A stretch of DNA of 64,000 nt from Patagioenas fasciata (lineage: Eukaryota > Chordata > Aves > Columbiformes > Columbidae), in assembly GCF_037038585.1 (NCBI RefSeq), contig NC_092520.1:123412001-123476000 (forward strand). Direction: 5' to 3'. Positions within the stretch are counted from its first letter, which is position 1, and every line of letters begins with the position of its first letter. Below the pieces are notes generated by a model that saw only the letters and a list, made by a program, of their open reading frames with translations, had not been told where the DNA came from and searched no databases. A program made the position numbers and the translations under genes. Below are positions 1 to 10,900 of this stretch, piece after piece.

Positions 1-443
1 CGCAGGGCAACAAAGATGATGAAGGGAGTGGAGCATCTCCCTTATGAGGAAAGGCTGAGGGAGCTGGGTCTCTTTAGCTTGAAGAAGAGGAGACTGAGGG
101 GTGACATGATTAATGTTTACAGATATATGAAGGGTGAGTGTCACGAGGATGGAGCCAGGCTCTTCTTGGTGATGACCAGTGATAGGACAAGGGGTAATGG
201 GTACAAACTGGAACACAAAAGGTTCCACTTAAATTTGAGAAGAAACTTCTTCTCAGTGAGGGTGACAGAGCACTGGAACAGGCTGCCCAGGGAGATTGTG
301 GAGTCTCCTACTCCAGAGGCGTTCAAGACCTGCCTGGACGCCTTCCTGTGTAACCTCATCTAGGTGTTCCTGCTCCGGCAGGGGATTGGACTAGATGATC
401 TTTCGAGGTCCCTTCCAATCCCTAACATTCTGTGATTCTGTGA
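1..443 (+). mobile_element. CR1 LINE, 3' end, truncated by the window edge
   Basis: The sense strand carries the end of the CR1 reverse-transcriptase ORF (open 16-363, with [19 protein letters not shown] and [10 protein letters not shown]) followed by the short 3' UTR and the terminal repeat ATTCTGTGATTCTGTGA. CR1 elements are non-LTR retrotransposons typical of birds, usually 5'-truncated, ending in 8-bp repeats rather than poly(A). The open frame is only a fragment of the ORF and is not a host gene. A closely similar copy lies in opposite orientation at 5797-6147. Confidence 0.93.
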
Positions 444-625
444 ATCAGTTCATAAGCAAAACTGAAAAGTGTGTCCCTGTTCAGGCTTAGGCTAAGACTG
501 GTGAACCCATTCTTTTGGCTTCAAATTAGTACATAAATCAGTGGCAGGTCCAAGGCCATTTTATCTAAACTTGGCTGTCTGGGCTCCAGGCACAAAAAGA
601 AGTCATGGGTTTCATTGTAGATCTC

Positions 626-646
626 TTTTTTTTTTTTTTTTTTTTA
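626..646. repeat. Poly(T) tract
   Basis: About twenty consecutive T in intron 3, possibly the reverse of an old poly(A) tail. No adjoining retrocopy is recognised. Confidence 0.85.
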
Positions 647-1778
647 CATTATATTGGCAATGAGAATATGCTGTGATTTTCCTAGTGTGCTTGTGTGTTA
701 GGCAGTGCTTGCTGTGGAACTAAATCGTAGCAAAAGGTGAAGGTGTTTTAAGCTGTAGTCCCTTACATTGTCCGTGTGTGATTGTTGTACTTATGAGTAC
801 AGACCTGTCCATGACCAGTGTCAGCCAGAATAATTTTACTTGGTAAATTCTGTTTGGTGTAAGACATGTCTTGGAGTAGATCAGCAGCAGAAAAGTAGAG
901 TCTGCTGTTTCTTATGTGGTTTTGGTCTCTTTTTTTTTTTTTCCTCTTATTTTCAGATGGTGATATCACCTTAGTGGAAAGAAGTCAACATTGTTGTTTC
1001 ACTGCATTGGGTTTTTCATAAAAAACTATTTGCTGAATTGTTCATTTCTGTAACTTAATTCAAAGACCATTTTTTTCTGAGGCAAACATGGCCCCAAATC
1101 ATTCTAAAATGCAACAGGAGCCAAAACAGAGGGAGCATGCCAAAGTCAACGAAACACCACCACCCAGAGATTGTCAGAAGCAGCTTTTGTGGGTGCAGGC
1201 ACCATCCCTAGAGCACTGGGTTAATGTAAAAACATCCTTCTTGTAAAGACTGTGCAAGTTCCTGATACTCACTCAGCGTCAGAAGCAGCTTGCTGAGCCT
1301 GATGCCTGGTCCTTCAGAAATGGAATAGATCTTTCACTGTTCAGGTTATTTTCTTGGTTTTGGCTTGCTTAGTCATGCTAAACTGAACAGACACAGGTTA
1401 CAATCAGTGTGGCCTTGTAAGCAAATCTTTGCAGCAGAGAGAGGATAAAGTTGGCTCCTTATGTAGGATGGGACCAAAATTTTGCTAGATTAAGCAGATA
1501 TAACACAAAGATGTTTCTTCTTAGTGGTACAATAGACTCTTTTGTTTTCCAGGAAAAATTAAATGCAAATCCAAGTTGATGCATGAAGAGCTTAATTCTA
1601 CGAAGAGGTTTTATTTCCTTCAGCCTTCTCACTATAAGAAAAATCCATATTTTTGTACCATAAACATCACCAAAAATGTGATCTACATATGGATAAGTAC
1701 CAGGGCAGTAACAAAGTCACATGTTAAAATTGAGGAGATGTCCATGAAATTTAAAACTATGCTCCTGTTATTTTGCAG

Positions 1779-1934
1779 CTTGTCGACCTGGGTTCTACAA
1801 AGCCTCTGCTGGCAACGTGAAGTGTGCCAAATGCCCACCTCACAGCTCTACCTACGAAGAAGCATCTCTGAACTGCAGGTGTGAAAAGAATTACTTTCGC
1901 TCAGAGAAAGATCCTCCATCCATGGCTTGCACCA
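1779..1934 (+). CDS. EPHA3: EPHA3 exon 4: end of cysteine-rich (EGF-like) region
   Basis: This 156-nt exon encodes about residues 271-323, the second part of the cysteine-rich region between the ephrin-binding domain and the first fibronectin III repeat. It starts with CT, completing an Ala codon opened in exon 3, and continues CRPGFYKA. It ends with A, the first base of the Arg codon completed in exon 5. Cysteines appear in the spacing CRPGFY...KCAKCPPHSS...NCRCEKNYF...MACTR expected for disulfide pairing in Eph receptors. The acceptor is ttattttgcag and the donor is A|gtgagt, a strong site. Human EPHA3 also has an exon of this length here. A longer run of open sequence begins upstream at 1576, but it runs through intron and is not used. 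Confidence 0.97.
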
Positions 1935-2413
1935 GTGAGTAGCATCATTATGCTCGGGGCTGTCATTCTTGCTCCTCCATCTGTATCTCAGCGGCTTGCT
2001 TGCTTCCTTTCACGTCCCATTGCAGTCAGCCATCACTGCCTGCCATGTCTTCTTACATGTTGGACAGGCTGCCAAAAATTGGTGGGCTGGGTTTATGTCT
2101 TTCTATTTCCATTTTCTCCTTCTTGTTCTCTATCAGATTCAAGAAGGAGATCTAGGATTTTTAAATTGCTATCAATAATTCCAGCCCTCAGTCCTGAACT
2201 GTACCCTGAGGATACTGTCTGTCTATAAGAAAACATGGTCTTTGATAGTCTAGGTCTGTAGTCCAGTGAAATGTTTCAGCAGTCTCTATAGAAAATAACT
2301 AGATGAGTTTGGTTGTTTATGTTGTTCACTCTTGTATTTTTGGGCCCTTTTCACTTCCATCTTAAGGCACTACAGAAAATCTCCATCCCTCTGCTTCATG
2401 TTTCCTTTTGTAG
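1935..2413. other. EPHA3: EPHA3 intron 4 (479 bp)
   Basis: This is a short intron between exons 4 and 5. It opens gtgagt and closes tttgtag. An open run on the + strand (1881-2228) crosses it in a frame other than EPHA3's and has no recognisable homology. No repeat is recognised. Confidence 0.85.
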
Positions 2414-2749
2414 GACCACCATCTGCTCCAAGAAACGTTATCTCTAACATCAATGAGACCTCTGTTATCCTGGACTGGAGCTGGCCTCTTGACACTGGAG
2501 GTCGGAAAGATGTCACTTTCAACATCATTTGCAAAAAATGTGGAGGAAATGTCAAGATATGTGAGCCGTGTAGCGACAATGTGCGATTCTTACCCCGTCA
2601 GACTGGACTCACCAACACCACGGTGACAGTAGTGGACCTTTTGGCACATACCAATTACACTTTTGAGATTGATGCAATCAATGGGGTATCTGACTTGAGT
2701 ATGCTTTCCAGACAATTTGCTGCTGTCAGCATCACAACTAATCAGGCTG
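2414..2749 (+). CDS. EPHA3: EPHA3 exon 5: first fibronectin type III domain
   Basis: This 336-nt exon holds essentially the whole first fibronectin III repeat, about residues 323-435. It begins with the end of the Arg codon (A|GA) followed by PPSAPRNVISNINETSV, contains the strand-B tryptophan of VILDWSWP and the NYTFEIDAINGVS strand, and ends at TTNQA with the Ala codon split G|CT. Three N-glycosylation sequons are visible: NET, NTT and NYT. Two closely spaced cysteine pairs (KKC and CEPC) lie in the C-C' region, as in other EphA receptors. The acceptor is ttccttttgtag and the donor is G|gtgagt. Exons 4 and 5 together are 492 nt and have matching phase at both ends, so they form a symmetric cassette. 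Confidence 0.98.
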
Positions 2750-2900
2750 GTGAGTCTCTTTCTGATTACCCTTTCTTTGTTCAGAACTACTGAGATGTAT
2801 GTACCTTTGTTGCCTTTCCCTGTTTTACAGGAGTTACTCTGACCAGTCATGTGCTAAGGTAACTAATTGACTTAAATATGCTAGTAAAAGCAAAAGCTGA

Positions 2901-2906
2901 AATAAA
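2901..2906 (+). promoter_or_regulatory. EPHA3: Candidate intronic poly(A) signal after exon 5
   Basis: A canonical AATAAA is followed five bases later by gtgtgtgttg (2911-2920), the expected arrangement of a polyadenylation signal and its GU-rich downstream element, though unusually close together. It lies 151 bases after exon 5, past the in-frame TGA at 2791-2793. Confidence 0.35.
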
Positions 2907-5796
2907 CCCAGTGTGTGTTGCTGTCAAAGGACCTGGCAGCATGACTGTTATGATTAACTCCCAGTCCCCAGTTAATAGTCTCTAATAGCAGGCTCACATG
3001 GTTCCTTAGCCAGAATGTGTTTTATTAATAAAACCAGATTTTAATAAAACACTCATTTCAATAATCTCCAACACAAATTACTGTAGTAATCTTAGTGATT
3101 AATTTTGATTAAATGGAAGTGAAAAAATGCTTTGATGTTAGACACATAAAAAGCTAACATTAAATTAGAGAGGTTTAAAACACTCCTTTTTTTTTTTCCT
3201 TTACAAGTTGTCTCACCAGCTCTGAATTATTGCCAACATGATGGGGGTGTGGAGCTGAATACTGAATTAGGTCCTGGTGCTGTAGTTGATAGTGTGCAAA
3301 GGGACTGCTCTACTTCTGTGGAGACTTATTAAAGTCATCAAGGCCCTGCGTGAACACAGCAGTATGCCCTGAGTATCAGATCAGAGCTTTTGTCACCGCT
3401 GCACTATTCTACCATTTGCTTCTCGTTTGACAAGGTTTCATTTATCTGAGAGATATGAAGAATCTAGATTCTTCTCGAGCATTTGTTTCGATACCATTTG
3501 TTTAGGAGCAATGTTTGCCTATGAAAAGAAACATTAGATCCTGAAATTTCTGTAGTTCTCCATGTGGTTCACCATCAGAAGGCTCTGTACTGGAAGCATG
3601 TGTGTGTGCAGCAAGTCTTCTCCCACCTCCTCCCATCCCACACCCTGTCCCCAAAATACCTACATTTCTGTCTTCCTCAAAGCACAAACCAGGTTAACAT
3701 CATTCTCAGTAGATGTTCTCCTAGTGTGCTATCTTATTGCAATGCTTTTCACTATACAGGATATATCTCTTGTCCTCAGATCACAGATAAGCCTAAGTGG
3801 GAGGCATAAAAATGTGAGAACGGACTGTTTCCTGACAGCAGTCACTACGTTTCCAAATGCTCTAGAAGACCAACTATGTAGTAGGTAGACAGAGGTGAAT
3901 TACCCAATTGAAACATCTTCTCATGACCTCTTTCTCATTTAGGCATTACCTTCAGCTCTGAAACACTCATGTCCATTCCAAAGAATTTACTACTGTTATA
4001 GTTACATTTCTTGGATATTTGTATCAGCAGCTTGGGCAGCCTTTGTTCAGTTGCTCTCTTTTCTTCTTTTTTTTTTTTTGTATCAGAGATATTACCTTTC
4101 AGCCTGTTCATCACCGTAGCAGTTAAAAATCACCAAGGGACACTCCACAGAATGAACTCCCTAGGCTCAATGATGGGTATTCCTATGTTGTGGCCTCCTG
4201 CTTTGCATTGTGTTTCCCCAGGCCCTGGAGCTGGCAACCTTTTTTACCATGATACATGGTGGATTTTGATTTTGGTTTGGAAAGAATAGTTCCTGTGACA
4301 TTGCAGAGTCAATGCATTTCTGGAAATAGCAAATTTCTTCAATGCAACCCACAGGTGGCTTAAGCAATGTGTTTTCTATGTTTATGCATAGCACATTATT
4401 GCTTTAAGTACATTTATGTGGTGTGGGTTACTACAGGCTTAATTGTGCTATCTCTTGATCACGCCAATTGGTTTACTGTACTAGAATTCCCCTGGAAGTT
4501 CTAAAGTTGCTAAAATTAGACCTTAAATTTGTATATAAGTAATTGTTTAGAGTATAATTACAAAAAATGTGATTTCTGTTGCATTCCTTTCCTGGTTAGA
4601 TCACAAAAGGGACACACCAGAAGCATATTTTTAGCTAATGTCATACTTAAACACCTGGGTGGGGACAGAAAGTCTGAAGACTTTAGCTTATATTCAGCCA
4701 ACCTTGATTTGGGAACCCTGTGCCCTCACAATGGCCATGATGAAGTTGCAGTTTTAATCCTGGATTTTCAGTATCCCTGTGCATTTTTCAAGCACTGTCA
4801 GGGCCTATCCCAGCTTAGTGAAAGCTATTCTGTAGAATGTTCCTCCCGCACCCAAAACATTGGTTTTCAAGTATGTGGGTTTCCAAGAGCCTGAATGTTT
4901 TTTACCTTCTAATGATAAAAATGTGATTTTTGTGGCAGTTCTCTTGGTGATAAAAATCAGACATTGTACATCTTTACTTCAGATGAACTCAGTTCAAAAA
5001 AGGCATTGGTTGGCATTATGTTTTCTGTATCTCTGAGTTCCAAAGGTCTGCTGAAAATTGAACAAACATTTATTTACATGTTCCTCACTATACACATGCG
5101 CATTTCTGCCTACAAATCCATCACCGGCCTCATAGATCAAAACGTGCATAGTACTAATTTTCTGTAATGTGAAAATTGTGAGATCTGCCAAAGTGTATTA
5201 AAATAAATTCAACCAATATGTTGAGTCAGTCAGTTTGCATAGCATCTCCATTTTTGTACATAAACACATCATATATGCACATGCATACACATATTTGTAA
5301 TTTACATATACATTTAGATATATACACTCACAAAATGGGTCACCTTCAATGTTGCTAATACCTTTACAATGACTCTGAGTTTTAGAATTCATAACAATCT
5401 TCAGAAGATTTTCCTGGAGACTTTTCATATGTAGGCTAAAAGTAAAGGAAGTATGTGCTTCATTGTCACTTGTCATGTTTGAAACATCCAGACTCAGATT
5501 CTGAAAGATAAACATTTTATAGTACAAAACTGTTGTAAAGCCAAGATCCAGTCACCTGAACAGAGGGAAAATCAGAATCACTTGGGAAAATGGATTGTTT
5601 TTTTTCTTCAAGCTGGCTGACCTGAGTTTTGCTGCCCTTTTATTGCACTTTGCTTTCCTTCCCTTCCAGTGAAGGTTAATGAGCAGGCATCTCTGAAAAA
5701 AAGTCTCTTGCAAAACATAGCTAGATAGGTATGACACTGCAATATTTCTAACACCTGTAAGTCTTTCTGTCTTTGGTGTGAAAACAGAGAGGGCAC

Positions 5797-6147
5797 ACAG
5801 AATCGCAGAATGTTAGAGATTGGAAGGGACCTTGAAAGATCATCCAGTCTAATCTGCGCGTCGGAGCAGGAGCACCTAGATGAGGTTACACAGGAATGTG
5901 TCCAGGTGGGTTTTGAATGTCTCCAGAGAAGGAGACTCCACAACTCCCTGGGCAGCCTGTTCCAGTGCTCTGTCACCCTCACTGAGAAGAAGTTTCTTCT
6001 CATATTTAAGTGGAACCTCCTGTGTTCCAGTTTGTACCCATTACCCCTTGTCCTATCACTGGTCGTCACTGAGAAGAGCCTGGCTCCATCCTCGTGACAC
6101 TCACCCTTTACGTATTTATAAACATGAAAGAGGTCACCCTTCATTTC
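5797..6147 (-). mobile_element. CR1 LINE, 3' end
   Basis: On the minus strand this runs from the end of the CR1 ORF to the terminal repeats, read on the + strand as CACAGAATCGCAGAATG. The end of the ORF ([20 protein letters not shown] and on to [16 protein letters not shown]) is nearly the same as in the copy at 1-443, so both belong to one subfamily. A frame break occurs after LPRE. The 5' truncation point is near the phrase caccctttacg...cttcatttctg. Confidence 0.92.
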
Positions 6148-7721
6148 TGTTTAGTTTGTTGATCTTCCTCTTTAATTACACTCTAATGCATGCCTTCAGC
6201 TGCCACCTGATACAGCTCCCTCTGAGTTATATGGAAGCCTGCTGCTGCTGCCGGAAGAAAGCTCTCACCTCATGCCAGTATGTTGCACCACACAGATGTT
6301 ATCTCCTAATAACACAAATCAGCCCTGTTTAGAAAGGGTCACTGGCTGCTATGGGAGATGATGTGGAACTGGGTGGCCCTGGAGTTGTGTGCTGGTTGTG
6401 AACGCCGCACAGAGAGGCTGACAGCCAACAGCTGTGCCACGCTGCCTGGCTTCTCACTAGTGTGATCGGGTGTCTGGACACAGATGTTCTTGGTTTGTCA
6501 GGTTTTCTGACTGCAGTTTATAGGCTTTTTAAAAATGCATTGATCTGTACAGACCAGAAATTTGTCCATTCCTTGGAGCTTTATAAGTAACCCAAACACA
6601 AAAGACATCTAGTCCAGGTCAGGGTGGTTCTGCATTTCCTGCCTTAGGGCTCTAGTAAGCTTAAAACTCACACTAGAGCCCAAGGAGGTTTTTAATGGAA
6701 ACAGGGAATTCCCTGAAGAAAGACTGACATTTGGAAGGGACAACACAATCGTGCTACTGGATAATCAGTTTACAACAATGAGGGAGGGTTTTTTCCAGTG
6801 CAGAACATGGCCAATGCATCAAGAACATATGTGAGTTGAATATGCTTTGCAGATGCTGCATGAGAAAGTAAGAGTTTTGCTGCCATATCACTGCCATTAT
6901 GGTACACACACTATCATACAGATTGTAGATATGAGTCAGGAATGCTGAGCAAAAGGATTTTAACCAAGGTATTTTAACCAAGGACCTAATTGACTTAGCA
7001 CCACGTTAAATAGACATCTTCTCTGCAGTGATCTTTGCAATCTAGAGAGGCTAGGAGAACTTTTAGAACTTGCAGAAATCTACACCATTAGCAGATGGTG
7101 ATCTGCCAGGTAGGTCTTTGGAAGCATTGGCCATCCCACTGATATCCCAGCACACACAGTACTGTCCCCATTCTTTTCTCCCAGTAGATCTGGGACCACA
7201 AGAAGTGATTCTGATGTTTGGTCTAAAATCTGTGTGCTTAGCTTTGTTTAGCTTTGTCCTGAGCAACTTGCTCTGGCTGACCCTGCTTTTAGGACAGGGT
7301 TTGGCTAGGAAGGTGATGTGAAGAGGCCCCTTTGCACCTCAATCGATGTGTGATGATTGTGTGCAAAGAGGATGGCGGTAACTGGAAGGACACCAGGTAA
7401 GGGATGGTTCAGTAATTACTGTCATCTTTTAACTGTGATCTTTTCATCCAGGTAGCAAGGCTTTTTCGATGAAATTTGGGGGAGTTAACTCCCCATACAC
7501 TTAGTCAGGTTGAAGAGAGAGGAAACCTATGGGTAAAAAGAGGCTGTAAACCTTAATATCCCAATTTCAAAGAAATTCAGGAGAGCATTGTGGAATCATT
7601 TGTTTTGGTATTTAGCAATGATAATCTCAAAGCTCTTACAACTTGTCCCAGCACATAAAATGAATGTGGAAAACTGTAGTAAGATTGGCTTATTTTACAG
7701 AATACATCCATAAGACTAGAT

Positions 7722-7901
7722 CGGGGTGCCAAACTCATTTTCACCGGGGGCCACACTAGCCTTGTGGTTGCCTTCAAAAGGCCAAATGTAATTCTAGGAA
7801 TGTAACTACTGCGTTTATACAGTTCTAAGATTACATTCAGTCCTTTGAAGGCAACCACGAGGCTGATGTGCCCCCCAGTGAAAATGGGTTTGATAGCCCT
7901 G
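7722..7901. mobile_element. hAT-type palindromic MITE, copy 1 (180 bp)
   Basis: The element begins CGGGGTGCCAAACTCATTTT and ends with the inverted counterpart AAAATGGGTTTGATAGCCCTG. It is almost wholly an inverted repeat: ggttgccttcaaaagg on the left pairs with cctttgaaggcaacca on the right around a centre with atgtaactactgcg. It is flanked by identical 8-bp copies of GACTAGAT (7714-7721 and 7902-7909), the target-site length left by hAT transposases. There is no coding capacity. The arms have several mismatches and the 5' tip has lost one base relative to copy 2, so this copy is older. Confidence 0.85.
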
Positions 7902-10900
7902 GACTAGATAGCTTCAGAGAGAGAGATTTGTATTAGTTAAATCACCTGTGGGTTACTGCCTCTTTCTAAGCTTTGTCATCAGACAGCCTGCAGCATCCAG
8001 TCTTATTCATCCGTGTATTGTACAGCATTATTGTATGCTATGGTACTATAGCAAACAGCTATGGTACTCCCCCTTGGTCAGCAATTAGGAAACTGAGACC
8101 TACTTTCCACTAACTAGCTTTCCCCATGTGAATATTAGGATGCCTGATTATGGGGGAAGTGGTTTTAAATTGCATGTGAGCATTTCAGTTAAACTTCTGC
8201 AAACCTCTGAAGAGTCATACTTATATTACTCTAAGAATTAGTTTTTTCCTACTTTTTTTTTTATGTTACAGTAGTACAGTTTTACTATGGAGACAGATAA
8301 TTTATTCTTGAAGATGTCTTTGGATTTCCTAGCTGTCAGAACTATGTAAGCTCTAGAATATTAATTGCTGTCCTGAGCGAGCTTGCCTACAGCTTTATCT
8401 TTAATTTCCATGTACCATATTCAAATGGCTCTGGGTCACCATGTAGAGTAGCAAATCCAGTTGTCCAGGTTAGACTGGAGGGACCACAGGAGCAAAGCAA
8501 AGAGAATTAACAGAATCAAAACCCGGTACAGGGTAGGTGAGAACAAAAGAGTTAAGTCTGTGATCCTCTTTTTCGCACAGCCTTTTCCTAGATAGAGCAG
8601 CTACTCCATGTCAGGTTGTACATTCTACTTTGCATGTGTGTCTTCCTGAGCTCTTACCCTTTCTATTATTTCCAAAATGATTCAATGTCCAGGGTTCCAG
8701 AAAAAAAAAAAAAATTAGCAGCAAAGTTTAATGAAAACAATTCTATTTTCTGTGTTTTCTAAACATACCCGTGCTGATGCCTAAACATTTTTTAATACCT
8801 CAGGTCTTTACTGCATGCCTGCTTGATAATAAAATAGACTGTTTATTTTAATCACTAAAAGCACAGTGTAACAGCTTTAAATGTAGTTTTATGTTTGATT
8901 AGTTCTTAAGGACTTAAGGCCTTGTAAACCAAGGTCTCAACAGTGCAGCTGTGAATGGTGGTAGCAACTGAGTTCAGCTACAATAAGCCAGTGTCAGTAC
9001 TAAATCGATTCCAGAGAGTCTCGTGCTGACACATATCCTCGCATCAGGAGAGGAACAAAGGGGACATGTTGTAACAAGAGACCCCCTCTCCCTCCATTTC
9101 AACTCAGCTCTTCAACACAATCCATATAGGATTCAGATAGTTGGGAAAAAAAAAAAAAAAACAAAAAAACAAAACTGGAGTATAAATAAGAATCTCTGCT
9201 TATCTGCTGTAGAAAGAAATGCAAAGGAAATACAGGAGGCTTTTTGTGGGCTAAATTCTACCTAGAGATGTCAGTCTTTTCCTAGTAACTGTAGAAAGTG
9301 ATTTTGCTCCTCAAGTAAGTGACTAAAAGTTCCTAAACCTGAGTTTTGGTCCCCCCACAGGTCAGCTGTGCACTTGTAAATTGTTGATTCCTTTCTCTGC
9401 ACAGCTTCTTTCGTATAGGAAACTTGAAGAGAAAACCACCATCGGATCCAAACTGAGGGAGGTATCTACACAAACAATAATATAAAGAATAACAAAAAAA
9501 CCAGCTACACCATATATAATCTCTGGCTTTCCTAGAGGAGGAATAGCCTGATGATCAGGAGTCTTCTCCTTTAGTTTTCTGTATTTCTAAAACTCACAAA
9601 GCAGAACAATTCCTGTAGCCTGTTTAATTGTCTTGCTTGATCATTCAACCCATGGATGAAAAGGTGCAGGAAAACAGATGACTGCAATTGTAGCTGTGCA
9701 TGTGCATTTCTGTGTGGCAGCATCATGTCTGGAAGTTGACTCCATAATCTATCTTTCTCTCATTTTTTTTTTCTGGATTCATGAATAACAATGTGATCAA
9801 AACACATCAACCAGATATTTTATTCAGGTGTAAACACACAGCCTAGTCTTCTCTTTCCCTCTCTTTCTTATATATGTTAGCAGTCAAATCTAGCAGTTTT
9901 GAAACACAGAAGGGTTAAGTCTGTTTAAGGAGAAGATAACTGACAAGGCACTACGGAGTTTTTGCAAGGGTGAAAATTGTTCAAAAAAGCTTGAGAAGAA
10001 AACTGACCTAGGTACAGAAATTGGGATGACTGGGAGGAGAGTTAAAGGGTAGATGTAGCTGGTTTGTAATATCTTAATCTACGTGTCATTTGCAGATTTA
10101 AAATTTCAAGTTATCCTTTAGTTTCAGCTTGGGGGATAAACATTTAAAATGGAGAAAGAATCAGTAAACTTGTCAGGGCTATTATAAACAAAGACTCACT
10201 TATCTCCCAGGAAAAGTTGTTAAAATCTCCTCAGAACTAGAATTTTATTTGCTTGAAGTCTGTGGCTTCAAGGGAATAAATGCAGCACCAAGCGGCACCA
10301 AGCTTTATTTCAGTATATGTCTTTGATTACTTGCAGAAACCGTGATGCTATTTATGTGCTCAGCCTTTATTCTGTTAAGCTAGACTGCACTGTCTTCAGC
10401 AACTCACAGATGATGTGTGATGCTCCCTGCTTAAATAAAATCCATATTTAGAAAGGGTTGTGTGCACTTTACAATCTGTATCCCAAGGCAGGTCCCTTAA
10501 GTAGATCTGTCTTGTAAGAGAGACAATTTGAGAAAGCCACAGATGTTTGGTGCATGATCTATTTCTTTCTTTCCCTATGGTCCTTATAAAAAGGACAAGA
10601 AGATAGACTTATTAAAAGTGAGCTAATGACATGATGTAGGGAGTCTCTGGTTCATTGACTGTTATTACAGCTGTGCCCCATTACGTACTGAATACCTGAG
10701 ACATGCTTGTTTTCTTGAATGACATTTATCTTTTGAGTTTCAAACATTCCTGGCATAAATAAAGATTTTACGCTTTTCAAATGTGTTTTACAGTTCAGCC
10801 CAGAGGCTATTCGAGGATCATTTTAACTCATAAAACTCCTCCTTTAGGGATATAAAAGGGAAGTGTTTTAACAATGTCACTCCATGCATAGCCTGTTATT

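Larger units (their letters stand above)
1..1778. other. EPHA3: EPHA3 intron 3, 3' part
   Basis: The first 443 bases are a CR1 copy. The remainder is unremarkable AT-rich intron with a poly(T) tract at 626-646 and another at 931-942. No conserved coding segment is seen in either strand. The acceptor of exon 4 closes it at 1777-1778. Confidence 0.85.

Noticed and set aside
16..363. 115-codon open frame on the + strand
   Set aside because: It is the end of a CR1 reverse-transcriptase ORF inside a truncated retrotransposon, not a host gene.
1881..2228. 115-codon open frame overlapping exon 4 and intron 4
   Set aside because: It is in a different frame from EPHA3 and unlike any known protein.
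5608..6144. 178-codon open frame on the minus strand
   Set aside because: Its first part is CR1 ORF and the rest runs through a frame break into unrelated intron.
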